A DNA stretch of 64,000 bases from Arthrobacter sp. Leaf137 (GTDB taxonomy: Bacteria > Actinomycetota > Actinomycetes > Actinomycetales > Micrococcaceae), in the NCBI RefSeq assembly GCF_001423525.1, contig NZ_LMOI01000002.1:25109-89108 (forward strand), in the 5' to 3' direction. A program made the position numbers and the translations under genes. This document shows, in pieces, positions 26,401 to 34,936 of this stretch (position 1 is the stretch's first letter; every line of letters starts with the position of its first letter). The notes under the pieces were generated by a model that was not told the origin of the DNA, did not search any database, and worked only from the letters and a program-made list of their open reading frames with translations.

Positions 26401-27992
26401 TCATCGGCACAGTCACCCAGGAAGTTCCCTCCTTGGTGACACCCGCCGGCATCGCCGACCTCGACTTCGGTGACCCGGTGGAGGCCATCAACCGGGCCGC
26501 GGCGAAGATCAAGGCAGGCAACCTCGCAGACGTCATCATCGTGGAAAACCACGACGGCGCCGGGTCCGGGGTTGTGGAAGGGTCCACGCTGGAGCAGGAA
26601 GTGGCAGCCGGCGGCCCGTTCGCGAAGCTGGTCACCGAAACCTCCGCGGACGTTGACGCCATCTTCACCGGCCACACGCACAAGGAATATGCCTGGGACG
26701 GCCCCGTCCCCGGTGTGCAGGGCAAGACCCGCCCCATCGTGCAGACCGGCAACTACGGCGAGAACGTGGGCCAGATCCAGTTGACGGTGGATACCGCCAC
26801 CAAGGAGGTCACCGGCTACAAGGCCGGCAACGTCAAGCGGACCACGGACCCGGCGGCGGACCTGATCGCGGCCTACCCGCGCGTGGCAGCGGTGGACGGC
26901 ATCGTGCAGAAGGCCCTGGCAGCCGCAGCCGAGGTGGGCAACCAGCCCGTCGGCTCGGTCACCAAGGACATCACCACCGCCTTCAGCACCGATGCCACCG
27001 GCACCGCAAAGCGCGACGACCGCGGCAGCGAGTCCACCCTGGGCAACCTGGTGGCCGACTCGCTGCTCGACTCGCTGAAGCCGGCCGAACTGGGCGGCGC
27101 CGAAATCGGCGTCGTCAACCCCGGCGGCCTCCGCAACGAGCTGTATTACGCTCCGGACGGAACCATCACCTACGCCGAAGCGAACGCCGTGCTGCCGTTC
27201 GTGAACAACCTCTGGACCACGTCCCTGACCGGAGCGCAGTTCAAGGCCCTGCTGGAGCAGCAGTGGCAGACCAACGCGGACGGCACGGTTCCCAGCCGCG
27301 CCTACCTGCAGCTGGGCCTGTCCAAGAACGTGAACTACACCTACGACGCCGCGCGCGCCGTCGGTGACAGGGTCACGGCGGTTCGGGTCAACGGTGAGGT
27401 GCTGGATCCTGCCAAGTCCTACCGGGTGGGCACGTTCAGCTTCCTGGCCACCGGCGGCGACAACTTCCGGGTCTTCACCCAGGGAGCGAATACACGGGAC
27501 TCCGGCCTCGTGGACCGGGACGCGTGGATCGGCTACCTGCAGAAGAGCAGCCCGGTGGCCCCGGACTTTGCCCGGCGTTCCGTGGCAGTCACCAACACCA
27601 CCGCGGCCACGGTCAAGCCCGGCGAACCGGTCAACCTGGCGGTCTCCAAGCTGGACCTGACCTCGCTGGGCAGCCCGGTGAACACGGCGCTTACCGCCGT
27701 TTTCACCGATTCGGCCGGCAAGGCCACGCAGTTGGGAACCGTGCCGGTCTCTGCAGGGTCCGCCACCGTCAGCCTTGCCGTTCCGGCAGGTGCTGCCGCC
27801 GGCGCGGCAACGCTGGTGCTCACCGCGGCGGAGTCCGGAACGAAGGTGACCGTAGCGGTTCAGGTGGCAGCCACCACGCCGCTGCCGCCCGCGTGCACGG
27901 CACCCACCAAGCCGGCAAAGTGGTACGACGCCCTGGGCTGGATCCGCTACGGCATTGCCTGGCTCCAGTACCAGCAGTGCCTGCGCGGCTGA
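23448..27992 (+). CDS. Secreted ExeM/NucH-type endonuclease fused to a 5'-nucleotidase
   Basis: A 1514-residue exported protein. The signal peptide is about residues 1-31. A lamin-tail domain follows (about 45-160), then an OB-type segment (about 175-290). The endonuclease/exonuclease/phosphatase domain (about 512-842) contains VTLMEIENS, FLIGDFNSYGKED and SDHDPVVVGL. A calcineurin-like metallophosphatase domain has GINDFHGRI (near 856), SAGDNIG, GNHEFDGG (near 930) and TGHTHKEY (near 1075). The 5'-nucleotidase C-terminal domain has NPGGLRNE near 1224. No LPxTG or membrane anchor ends the protein. It could cut extracellular DNA and then strip phosphate from the nucleotides in a single polypeptide. 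Start: GAGCGG 2-3 nt before ATG is weak; a nearby upstream ATG is out of frame. Confidence 0.93.
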   Translation: MHQTPWKLALGTALSAGLIAAPLTALPAVADSTAAEVSAAAGTSPVVINEAYLSGGSSGAAYKNKFVELYNSSDTPVSLDGWSVQYRAAGGTGAPSGVSALSGSIPAKGYYLVQGGSNGTNGADLPAPDLVAGGLNPSGTSGTIVLAKQPSAVVLPTGSVVESAGVADLLGYGTSNTFETRAAAAPTGNTDVRSLNRAGGTDSNSNAADFSLSAAITPVSSGGTAPDPDPTPTPSPDPVAKTISEIQGTGTASPLAGTTVTTRGKVTAAFPSGGLNGYYIQTPGTGGDLAGTNHAASDGIFVYSPATVGSVRTGDYVQVTGAVAEYYGMTQVNVTAAAGLTQLTEPAPEVKPTIFTLPSTEAFRESLEGMLLAPDGPLTVTDNYSLNQYGEIGLAGGTTPLVQPTAVAPYGSAEYNAAVADNAARGIKLDDGASTNFLKDAATKAEVLPYLTATDPVRVGSPARFTTNVVLGYANDSWKLQPLTHLTEANKATVQPASFGATRTEAPAAVGGNVKIASFNVLNYFPTTGDTLSGCTYYGDRAGNPITVRGGCDARGAANAENFQRQQDKIVSAITKTGADVVTLMEIENSAQFGKDRDDALAKLVESLNIPTPGIWDYVRSPANAPPLADEDMIRTAFIYKKAVAEPVGESVIHNDTTAFASARKPLAQVFKPVGGGAGTEFIAIANHFKSKGSAATPDDTDKGQGASNLARTAQAKSLLDFATSLQQSKGTDKVFLIGDFNSYGKEDPINVLTAAGYVNQDDKAKNADGSAKHSYLFGGLVGSLDHILASPAANGVVTGADIWNINSVESVALEYSRYNNNVTNYYAPDQFRASDHDPVVVGLDLKSAPASVDLNFLGINDFHGRIDTNTVQFAGTIEKLRAAAAPGATAFLSAGDNIGASLFASAVAKDQPTIDVLNALELKASAVGNHEFDGGWADLRDRVIADGSNAKFPYLGANVYRKGTTEPVLPEYTVLDMNGIKVAVIGTVTQEVPSLVTPAGIADLDFGDPVEAINRAAAKIKAGNLADVIIVENHDGAGSGVVEGSTLEQEVAAGGPFAKLVTETSADVDAIFTGHTHKEYAWDGPVPGVQGKTRPIVQTGNYGENVGQIQLTVDTATKEVTGYKAGNVKRTTDPAADLIAAYPRVAAVDGIVQKALAAAAEVGNQPVGSVTKDITTAFSTDATGTAKRDDRGSESTLGNLVADSLLDSLKPAELGGAEIGVVNPGGLRNELYYAPDGTITYAEANAVLPFVNNLWTTSLTGAQFKALLEQQWQTNADGTVPSRAYLQLGLSKNVNYTYDAARAVGDRVTAVRVNGEVLDPAKSYRVGTFSFLATGGDNFRVFTQGANTRDSGLVDRDAWIGYLQKSSPVAPDFARRSVAVTNTTAATVKPGEPVNLAVSKLDLTSLGSPVNTALTAVFTDSAGKATQLGTVPVSAGSATVSLAVPAGAAAGAATLVLTAAESGTKVTVAVQVAATTPLPPACTAPTKPAKWYDALGWIRYGIAWLQYQQCLRG

Positions 27993-28019
27993 CACTGCGC
28001 CGGTAAGTCATAGAACGCA

Positions 28020-28063
28020 AAAGGGTGTCCCTCCCGGCCATGCGGCCGGGAGGGACACCCTTT
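28020..28063 (+). terminator. Terminator after the nuclease gene
   Basis: An approximately 20-bp near-perfect stem (AAAGGGTGTCCC.../...GGGACACCCTTT) closes on the loop ATGC. It lies between convergent genes. Confidence 0.8.
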
Positions 28064-28203
28064 CAGTGCGCGTAGGTTTTGGGCAGATTACGGGACTTCC
28101 TTGCCGCCCGGCCCGTGGTACATGCCAGAAAGCTCAGGGCACGACGACGGTTTCCGAGTAGGTGCAATCCGGGCCGAATATTTCCCGGACGGAAGACGCG
28201 CTG

Positions 28204-30159
28204 TTACGCGGCGCCCAGGATGGCCTGTGCGATTTCGTCGGCGTCCCGGAGGGTGCGCTGGCCGCTGCGGTAGGCCGGGGTGCCCGGCTGGTGCGCCTCG
28301 TCGGCGATGGCGGTTCCCCACTGGGCGGAGGAAAGCTGCAGGCCCAGCACGTACATCCCCTCGGTGACCGACCCGTTGGCGGCGAGGGGCCGGTAGGGGT
28401 GCGGTTCCACGTCCAGGCCGGTGGACTGCACCGGTGCCCCCTCGGCAGTCATCATGTGCCTGGACCGGACCAGCCCGTCGTTGAGCAGTTGCTGCAGGAG
28501 CGGAGAGTCGTTGGCCGAGACCCGGTTGCCGGGCGCGAGGGCCTCAACCATGGTCCGGGCGGCGGCAGGCGGGCCTTCAACCCAGGGTGAGGCAGCGGTG
28601 AAGGTCCCGGCTTTGCGGTCCACGCCGAATTTCGGATCCGGGCCCACAAAGCTGACGACGCCGGCCCGCGCCAGCGCGGCCAGCTGCTCCGAGCGCAGCG
28701 CGGGCGGACCGCTGGCCAGCCCCTCCACGAACGACTCAAACCAGCCCCGCAGTCCGGCGACCCAGGATTCGTCGGTGATGCCGCCGTCGGCCACCGCCGT
28801 TTTGAGGACGGCGCGGCCGTGGTGCAGGGCACCGATGGCCATCTTCACGGGATCGTCCTCGCCGAGCGCGGAGCGGCGGGCGTCGTCGAGGAGGAATTCG
28901 ACGACGGCGGCATCCTGCTCGGCGCGCGACGCGAAAGTGCGTCCCGCCAGGGGCGCGGCGAGCCCTGGAAGGTTCAGCCGGTGCCGCGGCCCCACGTGGT
29001 TGGCCAGCACGCTGTCCACGGCGTCTTCCCAGTTGGCGGCGCTGTGCGCGTGCGGGTGCAGGGCTTCCTCAAGGGCGGCCAGGAACGCTGCACCGTCCGG
29101 GACCGCGCCGGGCTGCGCGCGCACCAGCGTTGAGTAGTAGGCCCAGAGGGTGTCGCGGTGCAGCAGGGGCCAGAGGTCGTGGTCGAACCCCGGACGGATA
29201 CCGGCAGCCTCGAACCGGTCCAGCGCCGCTTCCGTGAGGTAGCGGAGGGTGACCGAGGAGGCGTAATAGCCTTCCAGCGCCGCTTTGGCCCGGTAGGGGG
29301 TTCCCCGGCGGGAGGCGGCGATGATGAACGGTTCCTGTCCGGAGGGCTCATACTCCAGCCGCCCGGCCGGGCCGCCGGCAGTGAATTTGCCGCCGCGGCC
29401 CTCGGTCAGCTGGACCATCGTGTCGAAAAAGTTCAACCCCATGCCGCGCACCAGGACCGGTTCGCCGGCGGGAATCGCGGCCCAGTCAACGTCCGCCGGA
29501 ACGGCCGGCGGCAGGTACCGCAGTCCCAGCTGCCCCGCGGAGGCCTGCAATTCGCGCTGTTCGGGATTGAGCCTGGACGGGATGTGCCCGAGGGCCAGCA
29601 CCACGGAATCCGCGCGGATCGCCGCCCCGGTGGCCAGGCCGACGGCGAACGTTCCGTCTCCCACAGGGTGAACCGACAGGGCGGACGTTTCGTGGAATTC
29701 GATGGTGACGCCGTCGGGTGCCTCCGCGAGCAGGTTCTCCAGCGTGGAGCGCAGGTACCGGCCGTAGAGCGCACGGCTGGGGAAGTCGTTGGACCCGAGC
29801 ACTGCGAGTTCGGCGCGTTCATCCGTGGTGAGGGACGGGAGCGGATCCTGCTGTTGCCGTTCACGCCAGCGGTCGAAGGTGGTCCCGGCGACGGCGGCGG
29901 GCAGCGCCGGGTCCTCCGGAATCAGCGTGGGGTAGAAGGACTGCGTGTTCATCAGGAACAGCCGTGACTGCCCCGGCTGCCAGACGTGCCCCGGCCCCGC
30001 GGGGTAGGGGTCGATGACGTCGATGTGGAGCCGGACGGCAGCCCCGCCTTCCTGGTGCTCGGCCCGGTGGCTGGAGTGGGCGAGCAGGCGTTCCAGGACG
30101 CTGGTGCCCCTGGGGCCGGCACCGATGATGGCGGTCCGGGTCCTCTGCGTATTTTCCAC
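28204..30159 (-). CDS. FAD/NAD(P)-binding protein (FAD_NAD_binding_9-like)
   Basis: A 651-residue cytoplasmic flavoprotein-like protein. The N-terminal dinucleotide motif TAIIGAGPRGTSVLERLL (about 9-26) is followed by IDVIDPYPAGPGHVW, which is characteristic of the large actinobacterial family annotated as FAD/NAD(P)-binding domain proteins. A second conserved block, VLVRGMGLNFFDTMVQL, lies near 232-248. Members resemble N-hydroxylating monooxygenases but their substrates are mostly unknown. The start is GTG with GGAAGG upstream. It is divergent from the prolyl-oligopeptidase gene. No clear partner genes. Confidence 0.8.
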   Translation of the reverse strand: MENTQRTRTAIIGAGPRGTSVLERLLAHSSHRAEHQEGGAAVRLHIDVIDPYPAGPGHVWQPGQSRLFLMNTQSFYPTLIPEDPALPAAVAGTTFDRWRERQQQDPLPSLTTDERAELAVLGSNDFPSRALYGRYLRSTLENLLAEAPDGVTIEFHETSALSVHPVGDGTFAVGLATGAAIRADSVVLALGHIPSRLNPEQRELQASAGQLGLRYLPPAVPADVDWAAIPAGEPVLVRGMGLNFFDTMVQLTEGRGGKFTAGGPAGRLEYEPSGQEPFIIAASRRGTPYRAKAALEGYYASSVTLRYLTEAALDRFEAAGIRPGFDHDLWPLLHRDTLWAYYSTLVRAQPGAVPDGAAFLAALEEALHPHAHSAANWEDAVDSVLANHVGPRHRLNLPGLAAPLAGRTFASRAEQDAAVVEFLLDDARRSALGEDDPVKMAIGALHHGRAVLKTAVADGGITDESWVAGLRGWFESFVEGLASGPPALRSEQLAALARAGVVSFVGPDPKFGVDRKAGTFTAASPWVEGPPAAARTMVEALAPGNRVSANDSPLLQQLLNDGLVRSRHMMTAEGAPVQSTGLDVEPHPYRPLAANGSVTEGMYVLGLQLSSAQWGTAIADEAHQPGTPAYRSGQRTLRDADEIAQAILGAA

Positions 30160-30203
30160 GCCTTCCAGAGTACGGGCTTGTGTTGAAGAGGGAGGCTGGC
30201 CGC

Positions 30204-30232
30204 TTGACTTGCCACCCTTGAGCGGATGTTGT
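30204..30232 (+). promoter_or_regulatory. Promoter of the prolyl-oligopeptidase gene
   Basis: TTGACT (30204-30209) and TGTTGT (30227-30232) are separated by 17 nt. Transcription would start near 30238-30240. Confidence 0.4.
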
Positions 30233-30245
30233 TTGGATGGGGCGC

Positions 30246-32552
30246 ATGACCACCACTGCAGCTGATCCAGAGTCCGGCCCCGGCAACACCACCACGGACG
30301 GCACGCCTGCGGGCACCGGGCCCGGCGGCGGCGGCCCCGCGCCGGAGCCCACCGACGAAAACGTGTGGCTCGAGGAGATCTACGGCGAAGAGCAGCTCGC
30401 CTGGGTCAAGGAGCAGAACTCACGCACGGAGGACCTCCTGGAGGACGCTGACTACGCAGAGCTCGAGGGCAGCATCCTGGAGGTGCTGGACTCCACTGAC
30501 CGGATCGCCATGGTGGGCAAGCGGGGTGACTGGTACTACAACTTCTGGAAGGACCGGGACAACCCCAAGGGCCTGTGGCGCCGCACCACGTGGGAAAGCT
30601 ACTGCACGGATTCCCCCGAATGGGACGTCTTGCTGGACGTGGACGCCCTGGCCGCCGCCGAGGGCGAGGAATGGGTGTTCCACGGCGCCACGTTCCTCCG
30701 GCCCGCCGCGGGTGGGCCTTACCGGCACGCGCTGCTGGCGCTCTCCCCCGACGGCGGCGATGCGAACCGGTACCGGGAGTTCGACGTCGAGTCCCGCACC
30801 TTTGTTGACCCGGCTGTGGGCGGGTTTGACCTGCCGACGGCGAAGGGCAACGTGTCCTGGCTGGACGCGGACACACTCCTGGTCTCCTCCACGGCGGACG
30901 GGCTGCCCAGGACGGCCTCCTCCTACGCCCGGACCGGCGTCACCCTGAAACGCGGCGAAACCCTGGCCGGCGCACCCCGGCTGTTCGAGGTACCCGAACA
31001 GCACATGATGGCCGTGGTGGCGTACGACTCCACCCCCGGCTTCGAGCGCACCTTCGCAGTGGACTACATCGACTTCTTCAACCGGACCAACCTTGTGCTG
31101 CGCGACGGTTCATGGGTGGCCATCGACGTTCCCACGGACGTCAACGTCAGTGCGCACCGCGAGTGGCTGCTGTTCCGCCCGCAGCGGGACTGGGCCCTGG
31201 ATGGCACCACCTATCCGGCCGGCGCCCTGCTGGCCGCCAATTTCGAGGCCTACCTGGCCGGCGGCCGGGACCTCGTGGTGCTGTTCACGCCGGACGCCCA
31301 CACGTCCCTGCAGTCGTGGAGCTGGACGCGGAACTTCCTGCTCCTCAACCTCCTGAGGGACGTGTCCTCGGAAATCCGGGTGCTGGACCCGTCCCGCCCG
31401 GCGGACGCTGCCGACGGGTCCTTCGGAGACGGCTCCGCCTGGGCCTCCACACTCCTGGACGCCTGCCCGCCCCTGCATGATGTCAACGCCTATGCCGTGG
31501 ACGATGAGGATGAAGCAGCGGCCGACGGCGGTGCGGGCGACGACTTCTGGCTCATCGCCACCGGATTCACCACGCCCAGCACGCTGATGCGCGGCACACT
31601 GGAACGCGGCGCACCCGAATCCAGCCACGACGACGCCGGGGCGCCCGGCGTGGTGAGCCGGCACACGGAAGTGAAATCCTCGCCGTCGTTCTTCTCCGAT
31701 GCCGAATACGAGGTCCAGCAGCACTTCGCGGTTTCCGATGACGGCACGCGGGTTCCCTACTTCCAGGTCTCCTCCCACAACCTGCCCCTCGACGGCCAGA
31801 ACCCCACCCAGCTCTCCGGCTACGGCGGCTTCGAGGTGTCCCGGACGCCCGCCTACAGCGGAACGGTGGGGCGTGCCTGGCTGGAACGGCGGACCACCGG
31901 GCTGCCGGCCGACGGCGGGGAGGCACCGCATGCGCGCGGCGGCGTCTACGTGGTGGCGAACATCCGCGGCGGCGGCGAATACGGGCCGGCCTGGCACCGC
32001 GCTGCCCTGCAGGAAAACCGGCACAAGGCCTACGAGGACTTCGCCGCCGTGGCACGGGACCTGATCTCCCGAGGCGTCACCTCCCGCGAGCGCCTGGGCT
32101 GCGTGGGCGGCTCGAACGGCGGGCTGCTGGTGGGCAACATGCTGACCCGCTACCCCGACCTGTTCCGGGCCGTCTCCTGTGGCGTGCCGCTGCTGGACAT
32201 GCGCCGGTACACCAAGCTGTCCGCCGGGCACTCCTGGATCGCCGAATACGGGGACCCGGACGTCGCGGAGCAGTGGGACTACATCCGGACCTTCTCCCCT
32301 TACCACCTGCTCAAGGACGGCATCGAATACCCGGAAACGTTCATCTGGACAGCCACCTCGGACGACCGCGTGGGCCCGGTGCAGGCACGGAAGATGGCTG
32401 CCCGCATGCTCGCCATGGGCATACCCAACGTCTGGTTCCACGAAGCACTGGAGGGCGGCCACGCGGGAGCATCGGACAACCGGCAGGCGGCAGCGTTGCA
32501 GGCCCGCAGCCAGCACTTCCTGTGGAAGGCGCTGGCGGGCGGAACATCGTGA
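30246..32552 (+). CDS. Prolyl oligopeptidase family serine peptidase
   Basis: A 768-residue S9-family enzyme: an N-terminal region with a beta-propeller-like stretch and a C-terminal alpha/beta hydrolase domain. The catalytic Ser is in GCVGGSNGGLLVG (near 620), Asp in TSDDRVGPVQ (near 705) and His in EGGHAGASD (near 738). There is no signal peptide, so it acts on intracellular peptides. The start at 30246 has GGATGGGG upstream; an ATG three codons earlier (30237) would leave almost no leader. The N-terminus is Pro/Gly/Thr-rich and probably disordered. It overlaps the GNAT gene by GTGA. Confidence 0.92.
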   Translation: MTTTAADPESGPGNTTTDGTPAGTGPGGGGPAPEPTDENVWLEEIYGEEQLAWVKEQNSRTEDLLEDADYAELEGSILEVLDSTDRIAMVGKRGDWYYNFWKDRDNPKGLWRRTTWESYCTDSPEWDVLLDVDALAAAEGEEWVFHGATFLRPAAGGPYRHALLALSPDGGDANRYREFDVESRTFVDPAVGGFDLPTAKGNVSWLDADTLLVSSTADGLPRTASSYARTGVTLKRGETLAGAPRLFEVPEQHMMAVVAYDSTPGFERTFAVDYIDFFNRTNLVLRDGSWVAIDVPTDVNVSAHREWLLFRPQRDWALDGTTYPAGALLAANFEAYLAGGRDLVVLFTPDAHTSLQSWSWTRNFLLLNLLRDVSSEIRVLDPSRPADAADGSFGDGSAWASTLLDACPPLHDVNAYAVDDEDEAAADGGAGDDFWLIATGFTTPSTLMRGTLERGAPESSHDDAGAPGVVSRHTEVKSSPSFFSDAEYEVQQHFAVSDDGTRVPYFQVSSHNLPLDGQNPTQLSGYGGFEVSRTPAYSGTVGRAWLERRTTGLPADGGEAPHARGGVYVVANIRGGGEYGPAWHRAALQENRHKAYEDFAAVARDLISRGVTSRERLGCVGGSNGGLLVGNMLTRYPDLFRAVSCGVPLLDMRRYTKLSAGHSWIAEYGDPDVAEQWDYIRTFSPYHLLKDGIEYPETFIWTATSDDRVGPVQARKMAARMLAMGIPNVWFHEALEGGHAGASDNRQAAALQARSQHFLWKALAGGTS

Positions 32553-33151
32553 CAGCGGCATCCGCGCCGGGTGTATCTGGTTCGGGGGTGTCCGGGTCTG
32601 GGGTGCCTGGGCCTGCGGTGCCTCGGCCTGCGTTCTCGGTCCGCAGGGCTGTTGCCACGGATGTGGAGCGGCTCGCGGACGTGCACATTCAATGCTGGCA
32701 GGAAACCTACCGCGGGATACTGTCCGACGCCTTTCTGGCGGCTGCCGACCGGGAGGGCCGCCTGGCGTTGTGGCGGCACCTGCTGGACCGCCCGGACCCC
32801 GCCGAAGCGTGGGTGGCGTGCGACGGCGACACGGTAGTGGGCTTTGCCGGTATCCGTTCAGTCCCCGCACCGGAGTCCCCGGAAGGTGACCCGCTGCCGG
32901 AGTCCGGCCCGCTGGAACTGTGGGGGCTGTACCTGTTGGCATCCCATCAGGGCCTGGGCGTGGGAGGGCAGCTGCTGGGCACTGCCCTTGGCACCCAGGC
33001 TGCGAGTCTCTGGGTGGCCGCGGGCAACAGCCGGGCCATCGGCTTCTACCGTCGGTTTGGCTTCGAACCGGACGGGGCGGAGGACACCCTGGCGGACTGG
33101 GAGGACCTGCCCGAGATCAGGATGGTGCGCCCGGTCCAGCCCGCTGCCTAG
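32549..33151 (+). CDS. GNAT family N-acetyltransferase
   Basis: A 200-residue acetyl-CoA-dependent transferase. Motif A with the acetyl-CoA pyrophosphate loop reads LASHQGLGVGGQLLG (Q/R-x-x-G-x-G/A). GNSRAIGFYRRFGFEPDG is the C-terminal motif B. The GTG start overlaps the peptidase stop (GTGA), implying coupled translation. The first about 30 residues are a Ser/Gly/Val/Pro repeat-like tail encoded by short imperfect DNA repeats. The substrate is unknown. Confidence 0.85.
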   Translation: MTAASAPGVSGSGVSGSGVPGPAVPRPAFSVRRAVATDVERLADVHIQCWQETYRGILSDAFLAAADREGRLALWRHLLDRPDPAEAWVACDGDTVVGFAGIRSVPAPESPEGDPLPESGPLELWGLYLLASHQGLGVGGQLLGTALGTQAASLWVAAGNSRAIGFYRRFGFEPDGAEDTLADWEDLPEIRMVRPVQPAA

Positions 33152-33198
33152 GCTGGCCGGCCCCGGCCAGCCTTCCGCATCGCGGGGCCGCAGCCGTT

Positions 33199-33228
33199 TT
33201 GCACTGCATGGCCGGATCTGCGTATCCT
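33199..33228 (+). promoter_or_regulatory. Promoter of tRNA-Ser(GCT)
   Basis: TTGCAC (33199-33204), an 18-nt spacer and TATCCT (33223-33228) lie 22 nt upstream of the tRNA. Confidence 0.5.
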
Positions 33229-33250
33229 TGGTGGGCTAGGAATAGCAATT

Positions 33251-33338
33251 GGAGACGTGCCAGAGCGGCCGAATGGGCTTCACTGCTAATGAAGTGTGGG
33301 GCACAACTCCACCGGGGGTTCAAATCCCCCCGTCTCCG
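33251..33338 (+). tRNA. tRNA-Ser (anticodon GCT)
   Basis: An 88-nt class II tRNA. The acceptor arms are GGAGACG and CGTCTCC with discriminator G. The anticodon stem CTTCA/TGAAG holds CTGCTAA, anticodon GCT (reads AGC/AGU). The long variable arm and GTTCAAATC T-loop are present. Confidence 0.96.
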
Positions 33339-33343
33339 CGTTC

Positions 33344-33371
33344 GGCCCCGGTCCCTGGACCGGGGCCTTTT
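33344..33371 (+). terminator. Terminator after tRNA-Ser(GCT)
   Basis: GGCCCCGGTCC/GGACCGGGGCC stem followed by TTTT. Confidence 0.8.
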
Positions 33372-33454
33372 GCGTACCCGGGGAGGGTTGCTGGCGCCGT
33401 CCGGGGATCGGACGCACTCTGCTGGCACAGGCTGCCTGGTGGCAGGATAAGCGG

Positions 33455-34936
33455 ATGGCAGTAAGAGATCGGGCCCGCGCGCAGGGGGATGCCGCGCAGG
33501 TATGGAGCCCACGGTTGGCCCTCCTGGTGGCAGCAACCTTCTTCATGGAGTTCCTCGACGGGACCATCCTCACCACTGCCATCCCTAACATCTCAGCCGA
33601 CTTCAGTGTTCCAGCGGCAGACGTGAATATCACCATGACGGCGTACCTGCTCACCGTCGCCGTCGGCATTCCCATCAGCGGGTGGCTGGCCGAACGCTTC
33701 GGGGCGCGAAGGATCTTCTGCCTCGCCGTTGCCATCTTCACCGTTGCTTCACTGGCCTGTGCCCTCAGCCAGGACCTCACCACCCTGACGCTGAGCCGTA
33801 TCGCCCAGGGAGCCGGGGGCGCCATGATGGTTCCCGTGGGAACACTGGTAGTGCTGCGAGGCACGCCGAAATCGGAGCTTTTGCGGGCCACGGCGTTCCT
33901 CGTCTGGCCCGGCCTGCTGGCGCCGGTCCTCGCACCCCTGGTGGGCGGTGCACTCACCACCTACCTGTCCTGGCACTGGATCTTCCTGATCAACCTCCCA
34001 CTGGGTCTGGCTGCCTTCCTTGCGGCCCTGCGCCTTGTCCCGTCCTCCGCTGGAGACAAGGGGCGGCGGCTGGACTGGCCCGGGCTGTTCCTCACCACGC
34101 TGGGCGTCGGTGCCCTGGTGGTTGGCCTCGAGCTGGCCAGCTCCCACCCTGACGGCCCTTGGGCGGGCACCAGCGCGGCGGCAGGTGCAGCCTCCCTGCT
34201 CGCGGCCGTGTTCTGGATGCGCCGGGCCAGCAACCCCCTGTTCAACCTGGATGTGTTCCGGGCCCGCACCTTCCGTGCGATGGCCACCGGCGGATTCGTT
34301 TACCGGCTGACCATCAGCTCGGTTCCCTTCCTGCTGCCCCTGATGTTCCAGGCCGGCTTCGGCTGGACCCCCATCCACGCGGGCATCATGGTGGCCGCTG
34401 TCTTCATTGGCAATATCGGCATCAAACCGGCCACCACTCCCCTGATCCGCCGGTTCGGATTCAAGGCCATGCTGGTGTTCGCATCCCTCGCCTCAGCAGG
34501 CACTTTTGCACTGTGCGCCCTGCTGACCCCGGAGACTCCACAGGTGCTGACGTTTGCCCTGCTGGTATGCAGCGGGGCGTTCCGCTCCATCGGCTTCTCG
34601 TCCTACGCGTCGGTGCAGTACGCCGATATCATCCCCGCGCAGTTGACGTCGGCCAACACCGTTTCGGCGACCCTGGTGCAGCTCGCTACGGGTTCCGGGA
34701 TCGCAGTGGCTGCCCTGCTGATCCGCATCTTCGACGGGCTTGGCTCGTTTCCCCAGGACGACGCCGGTCCGTACCGCGGAGCTTTCCTGGCCATGGCAGT
34801 CCTGATGCTGGCCAGCACCGTGGACAGTGTCCTGCTCCCGCGGCACGCGGGAGCAGCGGTCAGCCGGCCTGCGCCAGAACCAGCGGAAGCACAGCCCCGG
34901 CCCCGGCCTGCCGAAGGGCACGCCCCGCGACAGTAA
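33455..34936 (+). CDS. MFS transporter, DHA2-type multidrug efflux family
   Basis: A 493-residue integral membrane protein. The first helix contains FFMEFLDGTILTTAIPNIS, a DHA2 drug:proton antiporter hallmark. Motif A reads GWLAERFGARRIF, and motif C-like WPGLLAPVLAPLVGG lies in helix 5. About 14 hydrophobic helices are visible. It probably exports a toxic compound in exchange for protons. The frame is open far upstream through the tRNA, but the ATG at 33455 has AGGA upstream and gives a normal N-terminus. Its Pro/Arg-rich C-terminal tail is encoded on the strand opposite the end of recQ (77-bp overlap). Confidence 0.92.
   Translation: MAVRDRARAQGDAAQVWSPRLALLVAATFFMEFLDGTILTTAIPNISADFSVPAADVNITMTAYLLTVAVGIPISGWLAERFGARRIFCLAVAIFTVASLACALSQDLTTLTLSRIAQGAGGAMMVPVGTLVVLRGTPKSELLRATAFLVWPGLLAPVLAPLVGGALTTYLSWHWIFLINLPLGLAAFLAALRLVPSSAGDKGRRLDWPGLFLTTLGVGALVVGLELASSHPDGPWAGTSAAAGAASLLAAVFWMRRASNPLFNLDVFRARTFRAMATGGFVYRLTISSVPFLLPLMFQAGFGWTPIHAGIMVAAVFIGNIGIKPATTPLIRRFGFKAMLVFASLASAGTFALCALLTPETPQVLTFALLVCSGAFRSIGFSSYASVQYADIIPAQLTSANTVSATLVQLATGSGIAVAALLIRIFDGLGSFPQDDAGPYRGAFLAMAVLMLASTVDSVLLPRHAGAAVSRPAPEPAEAQPRPRPAEGHAPRQ

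Noticed and set aside
25878..27995. 705-codon frame opposite the nuclease gene
   Set aside because: Shadow of a long high-GC gene; no start signal or motif.
31110..32942. 610-codon frame opposite the peptidase gene
   Set aside because: Shadow; interrupts no known gene and has random composition.
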